A DNA stretch of 64,000 nucleotides from Pomacea canaliculata. Taxonomy: Eukaryota; Mollusca; Gastropoda; Architaenioglossa; Ampullariidae. The stretch spans positions 23,345,319 through 23,409,318 of the forward strand of contig NC_037591.1 of assembly GCF_003073045.1 (NCBI RefSeq), given 5' to 3'. The notes under the pieces were generated by a model. That model saw only the letters and a list, made by a program, of their open reading frames with translations, did not search any database and had not been told where the DNA came from. The position numbers and the translations under genes were made by a program. Positions 11,101 through 22,266 of this stretch are shown piece by piece; position 1 is the stretch's first letter; every line of letters begins with the position of its first letter.

Positions 11101-14100
11101 AATTCTGTGGATATTGTTGATTGAAAAACAAATAATTAAGAGCCATTATATCATTAATTAAATTTAAACGTGAGCAAGGAATATAGAGTGTCATACATTA
11201 TTTCCTTTATTAATGCTACAACAGTTTTAAGGACTTCTTCATAATATTTTGCATTCTGAAAATTCTAGCTGTGCTCTTTACTCTGCCATTCACTAGACCA
11301 TGTACTTTAAACCAAGGCTACGCTTGAAAAGGAAAGCACCATATGTCTGTGCTAATGTAGGTGTGCACATGTTATTTAAGTGTTCTATTAGACATTCTGG
11401 TGTGTTTTTGTTGTATCAGATTCATGTTACTTTGGATCATGATCTGATGAGTTTTCAAAAAAATGTTGCAGGTTTGAAATACAGATTGAAATTACTTGTC
11501 ACAGCTGAAGGTTTTCTTTACTTTGAAATGGGACGCATTGGTGACCAGGTTAAATTTTCGGTGAGTTATGCCCATTCTTTGAATTGTTTTTTTTTGTTTG
11601 TTTGTTGGTAATTTAATAGATTCAAATGGCAAGACCCAATAGTTATCTCAGTTTTAGGGTTTTTTGAGAGAGAGAGAGGATTTAGTACTGTAGCCCAGTA
11701 AATGCAAGAATTCAGTTATGCAGAGAAAAAGAGAGTTGATTGAGAGCTCATTGGCATTTGCTGTTTTCTGATCACAATTATAAATGAGCACTAGTATTGC
11801 TTATGCATAGGACTGTGGAGGAGTGCAAATATCCTTTGCATTGGCCAATTGTCTGAAAGATATAAATTTAAAGGGTGTAGTAATTCTGATATCATTTGTT
11901 AGTAGCATTTTTTTGTCTGCTTGGTGAGGAAAGTGAGCCCGAACAAAAATACTTTCATTAGAAGTGTATGCACACACTAGTTTTTTTTTACTTTTTCTCG
12001 CATTTTTTCCTCTCTGGTAAAACAGGCAGGAAAATTGTTTGGGAGATATGGCTGTGCTTATTTGTGATTACAGTTTTTGACTGATGTAGGTGACCGTGAA
12101 AGTGAAGATTACATCATCAGGCACAGTTACCTGGCCACCTTCACTGCAACGCAAAATAATCAGCAACGAGACCATTCCTGTCCCTCCATGCACCGCTGGA
12201 GAGCAGAAAATGTCTCCACCCTTGGTTCTGAGCACCTGTAACCCTCCTCATTGGAAAATCTTATCTAAGGGTTTCCAGTACTGTGATTCGCGTAAGATTA
12301 TGTGCTGGAGGGCAAGAGCACACAGCTTTGATCACTTGTGTATTTGAAATTATTCAGACAATTATACATTTTTAAAAAAAGTTAGATGTTAAAATGTTTT
12401 GGATGTTTCTAAACAGCTGTGAGCTTGTGCATTTGTTTATTACAAGGCATTTGAGTAAGTGACTAAAAGTGGATGACTGGATTAATTTTCTCTCCATTTT
12501 CTTCTCCACTGTCCACAGAACATTTAATTTTCTTTTGTCTAACAGAGAGCTATAACAAATCTTGCAACACACCTGTTGGATGTAATGGACCTGCATTCAC
12601 CTGCAACAAGGAGACTCTTTTTTGTGAGTGTGCTGACAACTTTGTCTTCTCCAATGGAAGCTGCTGTTCACTGAGCCAGTTTGGCTCCAGTTGCAGATCT
12701 AATGATGACTGTGCAGAGGAACTGCATGAGATCTGTGTAGAGCGCAACTGCTCTTGTGCCAGCCACTACCATAGGGACAACAAAAAGTTGATGTGTGTGG
12801 CAAGCAAAGAAACAGGTAAGCCACTCCTTCTAAGAGAAGACTAGTTGCAAATTGGCTTAAATCACCAAGTCTTGATGTATAAAGCAGGCCAGAAGACATT
12901 TGCTGGAGGGTGTGGAATGTGCACAAGGTTCTTGACTGTAAACATATATATGTATTTTAGGGAGGATATGTAAGAGAGAATAATAACTTCATGTAAATTA
13001 CTCATCACCATCCTATTTAAATTACTTGCTGTTGGCTTTACAGTTTCCTCTTCATCGTCAGCAGCAAGTGGTGTCACACGAAAGCCATCTGGCTCTACTT
13101 TTACTCCTACATTACACAAGCAACCTACTTCCAGCAGCAAAGGTAATTTATTTTTTGTTGTTTTGTGGTCTTTTCTGCACCTTAGGGAAAGTGCAGAAAG
13201 AACTTTAATTAAAATTTCCATAAGATTTTTCTTTCTGCTGAACCTGGGAACCTCTTCTCTAAGTCTAACAAAATAATAATAAAAAAGTGGATTTATATAG
13301 CGCATTCCTTAATTTTAGAGTAAACACAATGTGCAAAAAAGAAATCATCATCAAAATACAAAATTCAGAATAAATTGTATATATTAAAATGCAGACCAGA
13401 AATATCAAAAATGATGTAGAGGAATACAAAGAGACAAAAATACAAAGAAAAATAAAAGAGAATGCTGCAGATGAGCATGCCACAGCTACACTGTATCCCA
13501 AAAAGTAATAGTAAGATTGGGCCATTATGGTAAGGCAGAGTCTACAGATTGTTAGTTTATCTATTCAAAAAGACATGAATCTCTACAGACAGAGAAATCC
13601 TAGTGCACACAACTCGAGAAGCCTAGTACAAGCATTAATGCATGTCCAAAGGACGATGATGACAAACAGACACATGGTTGTACATGTCTGGCATGCACAC
13701 TGATTGCTGGTAGTGATGTCACATTAACATAACAGTAGCGCAGACCAGTACAAAAGATACTAGAGGTGTCAGTCTACAGTATTTGCAGTAGATTCAGAAT
13801 GTAAAATGCACTAAGTCAGGCATGTGGTTCAGAGATGAGAATGTCAAATTGGGAGTTGAGATGGCAGAGGCATGACTGTATATAGAGACTTAGTCAAAAA
13901 AGTAATGAAGCTGGCGCAGGCATACAAAATAATGCTGAACAGATGAAACAGAAAAACGAAAGCACAGACGAACTGTTGACATCAAAACCATTCAAAATCA
14001 CTGGTAATGGCAGAAAGAAGGGATGAGCAGGGCCGTGCTTATGGGCAAGTAGACAAAGCATCAGCCTAGAGCCCCACACATTTGATAGTCGTCAGGGGTT

Positions 14101-14557
14101 AATATGGCATCTAGTCTCCAAATTAATCCCTATGCCTCTGGCCTCGTTGGGGTCTAAGAGCGGGTCTGGGGATGAGACTAAAAAATAAAGCAGGCTCTCA
14201 AGCCAGTAAGGCAAAGGGACATAACTCTTACTTCAGCAATCAAGGTTTTCTCATTAAAAATTAAATACTAGCCAAAGAGTATCACTCTACTATACAAACA
14301 CTCAAACTGAAATATTTGTTTATATTTTTTAATCGTGAAAGTAACTGATTATTTATAGTTCAGTTACACCTTCTTTGAGTGATGTGGATTAATGACTATC
14401 TGTTTTAGCTCCAGTTGTTATAGGTGCAGTGCTGGGAGGTCTCCTAGTCCTAGCTGGTGTTCTCACTGCGGGCTACTTTGCCATTCGCCGCCTTCGTCTC
14501 ACATACCACAGGCGTGATCTGCTTATGGAAAATGAGGACAGTGATGGGTTCATATAA
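8147..14557 (+). CDS. Type I membrane protein with cysteine-rich EB-like ectodomain, complete, eight coding exons, 391 aa, unrecognised family
   Basis: Exons: 8147-8180, 10543-10721, 10879-11044, 11472-11548, 12090-12291, 12546-12815, 13044-13142, 14409-14557; 1176 nt with matching phases. I do not recognise the family. Residues 1-17 (MTMLMFAFVFVGCCLQA) make a good signal peptide, split by the first intron. Residues 18-219 form a likely beta-rich ectodomain with few cysteines and sequons at N110 (NIT) and N178 (NET). Residues 220-309 are a cysteine-rich EB/EGF-like module (CNTPVGC, FCECADNFVF, GSSCRSNDDC, NCSCASHYH). Residues 310-342 are a Ser/Thr-rich stalk. Residues 343-368 are one membrane helix (APVVIGAVLGGLLVLAGVL), followed by the basic stop-transfer RRLRLTYHRR and a short acidic tail ending ENEDSDGFI. 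The stop is at 14555-14557. A receptor or adhesion role is only inference. The exon 2 acceptor (AG at 10541-10542) is the weakest junction, supported by phase and by the signal peptide it completes. Confidence 0.8.
9508..10380 (+). repeat. L2/CR1-type LINE reverse-transcriptase fragment, decayed
   Basis: Several plus-strand frames carry the C-terminal reverse-transcriptase region of an L2/CR1-group LINE: a block with LLLNDDKTEAIPIGT, then LDVVLDNTMSMHQFVSHIAK, then a region matching the usual 'L-D-Y-C-N-S-L-L-x-G-L-P' and 'R-x-D-H-I-T-P-L-L-x-x-L-H-W-L-P' landmarks near 9950-10100. The frame shifts several times, so the copy is old. It sits in intron 1 of the membrane-protein gene in the sense direction. 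The 3' boundary is uncertain. Confidence 0.7.
13265..13345 (-). repeat. 3' end of an L2-type LINE in intron 7 of the membrane-protein gene
   Basis: The plus strand reads AATAATAATAAAAAAGTGGA and then TTTATATAGCGCATTCC, the reversed L2 3' terminus (GCGCTATATAAA plus an ATT-rich tail). The rest of the roughly 1-kb intron beyond 13345 shows no recognised element and may include more of the same copy. Confidence 0.5.
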
Positions 14558-14915
14558 AAGCTACAGTATCTTGTGCAAGCCAGCAAAGCATGCATGTGCT
14601 GTATGGGCAGTCATTTGCTGTTTGCTGCTGTGCTAAAATGCAAAGGGAAGAAAATCATTATTATTTCAATTTTGTTTATTTTTTATTTTTTTGTGGCCTG
14701 AGTTAACTTTTCAAGAAATTTTTGATATTTTATAGAAGATAATGTTTGAGTTGAAAGTGAAATTTTTTTTATTCATCTCTAATAGAAGAAAAGGGTGAAA
14801 TCTGGCACTTGTGTAAGAGTTTTTTTTTTCAGTTTTCCCTATTTTTCAAATTAGGCTTCATGTAGATGTGCTCTTGAGGTATGATGGCCACCCCCAAAAA
14901 AATGTATTAATATCA

Positions 14916-14921
14916 AATAAA
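14916..14921 (+). terminator. Candidate polyadenylation signal of the membrane-protein gene
   Basis: AATAAA lies 359 bp after the stop codon at 14557, in AT-rich DNA with further ATAAAA-like variants just downstream. It is the first canonical hexamer I found after the stop. Confidence 0.4.
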
Positions 14922-17900
14922 AATCAAATCAAAACCAAAATAAAATCAAAATATATGTGTGAATCAAAATAAATCAAAACAGACCACTTTCAGCGAAGCA
15001 TTACGTTTGCTTTGAGGAGGAGGATGCATCTCTAAGTATTGCACTTTGTTATTGGACTTTCAAGTCCCACATGAAAAATACTCAGTTGTATGTTATGGGA
15101 GGAGACTTTGGAAAATGGATTTTGAGCATTGGTTTTTTTATTCTATTTTTGGTAGTCACATTGCAACCTCCCAGTGCATGACAAAGGTGCTGGGAATTTG
15201 TAGTTTGATAGTGTATTCAGTGTTATGATTATTTTGCTATATCTCATTTCAGAGCTTAAAATTCATTTGTTATCCTTAACTGTGTCATTCACATTTTTAA
15301 AAGATATTGCATGACACTACCTTAAGGTCACTGAAGAGCTAAGGGAATGTGACACTTCTAAAACTCTTGTCACAAGGATTTCTAGCAGCTTTCTGAAAGT
15401 GGACTCTTCATAAGCTAGTTCAGTGCCATTTTTTTGGTGCGGAAAGTGTCATGACTCATGCAAGTTATCTAATACTGTCTATAGGTAGGAATACTTGTTT
15501 CTGATTTAGCTGGTCTCAGGCAGAATTTGATATTGAGAAGAAGAATCTGGCAATATTTGTAACTCTGCAACTTATAGTCTTTACTGGGTAGGGTATTTGT
15601 TTATTGTGCATGGATGAAAATACTTGCCAGTCACTATTGAAGTTGATATAACAGGGCTAGAGTGGAGTTTGCAGAGTAAACTTCCATGTACTGTTGCTTA
15701 TACTTGTGCATATATGTGTGTATATATATATATAAGAAACAGATTAAATCATCAATCAAAACTTGTGCTTGCACAAGTTGTCATTTATATCTTTCTTTTA
15801 ATGTGGTTTTAATCAAGAGAAGGTCATCAGTTGAAAAAAGTTAGAGATTGTGCTTGGCAGAATATAGTACAATTTTCATCATAGCTTTAACAAATACTAA
15901 TCAGTTGATTCTATAATGCTTCTGTGCAATATTTAATTGAAATATACATTTTATTAGTTTTTTAATGTGCTCTGTTTAGTCTAAGATGGATTTTTTAAAA
16001 GAATGGAATTTGTATTATTTTAATAATTATTACTATTTTCATAACATGTGGCAATTTTTTGTAAGTTTTTAGAGAAATTTTTATTTATTTTGACACAAAT
16101 TTTTAAAATGCAGTTTTAACCTTAACATTCTGTGCAATGTGTGACTGGAATATGTATTTTCAGTGTTTCTGTATTTATTTATGTTCAGGAATATTTTTTC
16201 TGAATTCATTTTTTTCCTTAAAATATTTATATATATTTTTTTACTATAAATTATTATTTAAATTTTGCATCTTTTCTTTGCTTTTGATGATAACTTTTTG
16301 TAGTTGTACTTTGCTTTATCTTTGGTGGCTGCTGTGCAGTATCAGTTATATTATTGTGTATTATCAAATCGTGTTAATAGTTTTACAGTGCAGTATGTTT
16401 CAAATTGTAAAACTGAAATGTTGCTATTATCAAAACTTAAAATATCTGGTTTTATTTGTGATATTGTAATAAGATTTGTAAAACAAATTGTTAAAAATAG
16501 TTTTTTTGCAGATTATGAAGACCATCAGCATTCATACCACCATGAAACAAACACCCATAGTACACTCAAACATGTGTTCATGTGCACATGCAGATGTATA
16601 TACATATTCATACATACAAGTTTCTGCCTGTTAGGATTTTCCTCCATTACTTACCACCATGGTTGTTTCCTCCCATTACACCATAGGTATTTGTTTACCC
16701 TAGTCTCTTACAAGATTCTTACCTTTTTTCAGTGACCATTGGTTGTCTGCAATGATCTTGAATGCTATCTAATAAGGTTACTGTATAGAAATCTTTTCCT
16801 TGCTTCAAAGCTTTCCATAGCTGTTGAGATTAGGTTGTTGGCATTTTTTTTTCAGAGAAACGTTCATGGTTGTGTTCTAAGTGAATTATTTGAAAGAGAA
16901 ACTGAAGGGTGTGTTGGTACTTTCTTCATATGTTGGTGGCAACATGTCTAAAAAGACATGGGAAACAATGTACAGAAGGGTGAGGGGAAGATGGAACACA
17001 GCATTAGATCGTGTTCAACAATAATTCCATTTTCAGAATGCATTTCATGAGACCCCTTCCAGCTTTTTACATAGGCATATTTGCATGTAAAGGGTGGGTT
17101 TGTGCACATGAATCAGAGAGAGAAAGTGATGGCATGGGGTAAAAAGGATAAACAGAAATGGAAAGAGAGAAGCATTGTACAGTATTTCCTAGAACAGAAT
17201 ATCTAACAGCAGAATGTTTTAGAAATGCATTTTATCATATTTACTGGCCTTTAAATAATAATAGGATTAATTCCATTTCTGTACAGCTTAAAAGAAAATT
17301 GAATATAATTTTCAGTACTTTATGAAAGATAGTTAATCTTTTAAAAAACATTAAATTTAGTGAGCGTGGACAAATTTTGCATTCCACATCCTACCGCACA
17401 AGATTTGGAAACAGGGAACCTATCGCTTTTTGTGACCCTTGTCTTCCTGTCATTGTTAAAGGCAAAGAGGCCAGGTTTGGGCCTTTCTGAGACCTGGAAT
17501 CTTCCACCTGTGCATTGCAACAGCTTCCACTGATAGCTAAGGGTGCTAATACAATGCGTTATACAAAGATGAAGTCTTCCAGCTTCAGCCATGTCCTGCC
17601 ACAATGCGTTAGCCTCAACTGAACATACCAAAGGCATGAACATAATCCAGGCATATTTGGTTTGTTTTACTGTGACTTTTGACTGATTCATTTTGGGACT
17701 TAAGGGGTACAGACACTCCAATGCCATCATCAGTACATTTCCACAGCTGCTGGTGGTGTTACACACAATATATTTTATTTTCAAATTTTACCAGTATACA
17801 AAGTACAACTAATTTTGTTGTTGATTGCAGAGGAAAAAATCAATGTCATAGAATTCAACCGAAACTAGCGCCCCCGCTACAATGGTAAAGGACTTTAAAA

Positions 17901-20900
17901 GCTGCTTAGCCTGGGCCAGTAATTGTGTCCCCATTAAGCTCAAATCACTCTTGTCTTTCAGATAGGGAAACACATTAAAAGCCGCTTAAAGAATGGCATT
18001 TTCATCCTTTATGATTAAATAATGCATTAAACAATTAAATTGCAGTGACATTTTTAAAAGTATGTTAGATATTCAATCCCAATTCATTTGTCTTTTTTAA
18101 AGGACAAAGCTTCCTAATACACATGGCTGTACCTTTGTGTATTGGTCTTGCATGTAGCTGGTAGCTTGTGTGAGGATAGTAGAAAGTAAAGGGTACGAGA
18201 TGGGAAGGTGTGCTGGATTTAAAGTGTTTACATTCCCAGTTTTCTTCTGCTGTACATCTATTTTATTTGGTCTCTGGTTCAGCCTCCTTGTTATTTTGAT
18301 ATTGAAGCAAGATTTTTTTAGGGTATCATCTTTCTTTACCTAATTTACTTACTGTGTTTCATTCATTAGGATTAATTACATTTTTAATGGGCTGTAGAAG
18401 TTCAAAGCACAGAGGAATGTTATTAGTGAGTCCTTTTTGTTTCCTAAAATTTGTGTACTTATTAAATGTGTTTCACTACTTAACAATTTTTCCTGACAAA
18501 CCATAGCTATATCAAAGGTTTTTCCTTCTTTTATTGTTGTATTAATTCAAGTGAAGGATGCTTATAAGAGGTTTCTATCATGACATTTGTAGCATAAACA
18601 TGTGATAAAGTTGATCTCAAAGTGACAATAATGTCAGCAGGTTAACCAGAAGCTATAGAGAACAATTACTAATGTGCTTTGACTGCAGGCTAGATCTGGG
18701 ATTTTCATTGATTCAAAGGGAATCTTTTTATGTGTAGCATGTTAGATCCAAGCATCACCTGTCTTGATATCCATTAAGTAGCCTTGAAAGTCAGTGTCAA
18801 CCAAAGAATGGCTAGTTGTGATTCCATTGTATGGTAAATCAACTAATACACATTCTTGTGTATTCTGATGCTAACCCAATTGTGGAAGCTCTCAAATGTA
18901 AGTTGTTTGTTTGCCAATGTCTTATCAAAACATTAAAATAAAAATGCTTGAGTTGTGTATTTTGAGAGTTGGGTTTTGATAGTGAAATATTGATTTCCTT
19001 GAGTAAATAGCAAAGTCATCAATATGCAAAATAGATTCAGAAATACCTCGATGCAGACAGAAATGAGACTGCCTTATCACCTTTCGGTGCATTTTGGAAC
19101 TGTTTCACAGTGGTGCTGACTTTTGCAGCCCATGCATGAAGCCATGAACTTGTATTACTGGACTGCTGGCAGATGATTTTTTTCCAGTTAACTACTAAAA
19201 TGAGGCAGGTGTGTACAAAGCTTTCGGTCTAGTCACATTCATTGTTAAAGTTTGCCGAGACTAACAGTGGAGAACTTTGCAAGAGGCTAAGCGTTTGTCT
19301 CGGCAGACAGCAGTCCTCCTATACACGTCTGTGATGAAGCTGATTCCACCTTTATAATCTCGAGACAAAGAAGCAAAGCAGGGAATGATAGGGTATCAGC
19401 TAAAGAGACTTAGGGAAAGGCAGTGTTTATTCTTTTGTAATTTGTGCATGCACATTTAAATAGCAGGTGAGGGTGACAGTATGCAATCCACAACCCCTGG
19501 TGTCAGTCCATGATGATGTGCATGCTAGTCTTGCAGCTAGGGAAAAGTGGATGAGATGAAGCCATGTTACATGAACATGTATCATGCATTATTACATACT
19601 AGCCAGGATACCTGGCTTTATCTTGATGGGTTTCTGCTGCTCTCCTCCAGCTGTGAAGCTACTGTCAACTTTCAATTTATCTCTTTATTTGAGTCAAGCT
19701 TATTCCTATGCAACGTCATTGCAGGGATGTAGTGAAACACTTGCATTCTTAGTGCTCCTTCCCTAACTTGACAGATCTTGCTTAGAAATGGATTTATGAT
19801 GTTCCAAATGAAGCCGCTACACAAATCACTTGTTCAATCTCTTTCTTATGCCGTTTGCTCACTCAATCGTCAATACCATCTCAAATTATATTGTTCTATG
19901 TTGGGTGGGGAAACTTATTTCTCTGAGGGCCATTTGCTTCATGAGACCATACAAAATTATCAACTAAAAAAATTAGCCAGCAAAGATAGGTTATTACTGC
20001 TTTCTTGCAAGAGCACCAAATCAACAAATCAAAAATGGTAAATTGAGGGGTGTAACATCTGCTCACATCAAATCAACTGTTATCTCTCTCCAAATAAATG
20101 TATGACACATTAAATATTGAGATAATGTAGAAAAATATTTTATTGCTCCCAAAACATCCTCTACAATCCTCTCCGTGGTTCAAAAATTCATTCATCAATG
20201 GACTATTGGTTTTTGAAAAAGGTTTCCTACCAAAGAAACCACACTTTATGTATTGACAATCCCAAAGAAAATAATTGAAAAAAACTGAATGAGAACATTG
20301 TATATTCATGCAAGATATCTTGATCAAATTCTTTTGTCATTCTTAGCTAGTGGAATTTATTTGATCCTAGTTTCATTCCCTTGCAGTCAGTTGATATAAA
20401 TAAAGTGTCAGAAGGCAATATTTGAGAAATCACAGTTTAATGTGGCTGCAAAAGCATGCAAAATGGATACTTGAACTGGGAAGAAAACCTGGGGACACAT
20501 ACACACCGAGCTGTATTTATTAAGCAAGGGTAAGTCATAGCTCTGGGGTACATGGGGGAACTGAAGGACGAATGTCTTTCCTGAAGTTATAAAATGGGTG
20601 TCCAGCACTTTTCCCTGCAGATGCTGTTTTACCTATCAAGATCTAGTTAAAGAGCAATGTCATGATAAAGAAACTTGAAGTAGTGTCCACGGGGTCTGGA
20701 CACTTTCATAACTTTGGAAACGAGACACTTTTCACTGAGTTTGACATTTTGCCTTGGGGAAATGATTTACTCTTGCTTCATAACTATGGCCCCTTAAGAA
20801 CACAAGCTACGCACTTTACCATACAGCATTTATATAAGCATGTTTTATCTTAATGTTTATGCACATGCATGTCACACAAACAGGCACACCAATTGGTATC

Positions 20901-21086
20901 TCGGATATTCTCTCCATAGGAGAGAGAAAAGGGGGATGTAATGAGAATAGAGCTTATTCAACAGGCTGCCTTATGTCAAATGACAGAGTGTGCTTCAGAC
21001 AAAGATTCAAAAACAAAACTAAAAACCTAAATTTTAAAGTGGAAAAGATTTCTGGAGTGGAGATAAAACATGCCTTCATAAAGGCG

Positions 21087-21111
21087 AAAAAAAAAAAAAA
21101 AAAAAAAAAAA
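21087..21111. repeat. 25-base A homopolymer
   Basis: An uninterrupted run of 25 A residues flanked by AAGGCG and GGCCTTT. It could be the tail of a retroposed copy, but no upstream element was recognised; polymerase slippage is equally possible. Confidence 0.7.
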
Positions 21112-22266
21112 GGCCTTTACACAGTATTTCAGTTCTGACAACACTTATTTACCAGCAATTGATGTTAGAACTTTGGAATGTAAAAATCTGGGGTGTATGC
21201 ATGGATCTGAAACTCATAGATAGACCTTGCAAGACTACCTGAAGCTAACTAGCCACCATATTGGAACTCATACAGAGAAATTATCATTATTTGGGAAGCA
21301 TTGCTACTGTAGCTTATTTTTGGAACTGTGAGCTTTCCATGCCTTTATTTTTTAGTTTACTTTTATTTCAAAATTGAGGAGGCAGATGTCAATGCTCCTA
21401 TTCCATGCTGCTTTAAATGATGTAAAATAAGATGGCTGAAAGTTCTAAAACATACACAAGGTCTTCCCATGAGTTTAAAATCAGTGGGCAAATGGAACTA
21501 CTACACAAACTCAGCATGTTCAAAAAAAGAAAAACTATGCCTCTAATTTTCCCCTAAAATTTTTTTTCATGTCACTGATGACATTTCATGATTACTTTCA
21601 AAATGCAAAACTTAAAAAGCACAAATCATACTCTTGTGTTTTAAACAAAACCCTAAGTGAAGATATGATAGATCAAATGGCAGTGTGCTTCTAGTTACTC
21701 TTTATGCTAAACATGAAAAAGATATGTTTGGTGAATAATCAGGAAATCATGGAACCTTTAAAGACTTATGTCAGCTAACAAAAACTTGAATACATTGGGG
21801 GGTAAAAAAAAAAAAAAAAACAGAAAAGAGGAATGAAGAATAAAGAGAAACCATGTCTGCATGAGCACTGTCTTTTCCACGAAGCCACCTTGAGTCAGCG
21901 CAATTTAATAAGCAAGCCACAAGGAAACTAGATGATGATATCGGCAACTATTGTCTGTACCTATTCTAGTACCACCCCAGCCACCAACCACTCACATGGT
22001 TGCTAGTTTACATTAATAAGAACTTGCCTTGTAACCATTCCTCATCCACTTCAGCTGGCAGCACGCAAATAGCGGAAATTTATGAGAAATACTGCCTTAC
22101 AGTCACTAACATTTTCTTCACACAGCAGCTTGCATGTAACTTGTTTCACAGCTGGGGCAGAACCCATTCCTAAGACATGGCACATATGGTCATCTCAAGA
22201 ATATCCCCATCTTTGTTAATATCTCTGAAGTTCTATGCACAAACATTGTCACCACCACTGTAACTC

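Larger units (their letters stand above)
14558..22266. other. 7.7-kb non-coding stretch between the membrane-protein gene and GABPB
   Basis: It begins with the 3' UTR of the membrane-protein gene and ends with the 3' UTR of GABPB on the opposite strand (a minus-strand AATAAA candidate at 21349-21344). In between the DNA is AT-rich, with long T runs near 16.0-16.3 kb and A runs at 21087-21111 and 21807-21823. Frames in this interval, including a 147-codon minus frame at 17341-17784, lack splice context, domain motifs or coding-like composition. No transposon ends were recognised here. Confidence 0.5.

Noticed and set aside
14035-14170. GC-richer island in the last intron of the membrane-protein gene starting CAGGGCCGTGCTTATGGG
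   Set aside because: It resembles one end of a hAT-type element, but I could not find the matching inverted end or a target duplication.
17341-17784. 147-codon minus-strand open frame
   Set aside because: No domain, no splice context, ordinary non-coding composition; probably chance within the long spacer.
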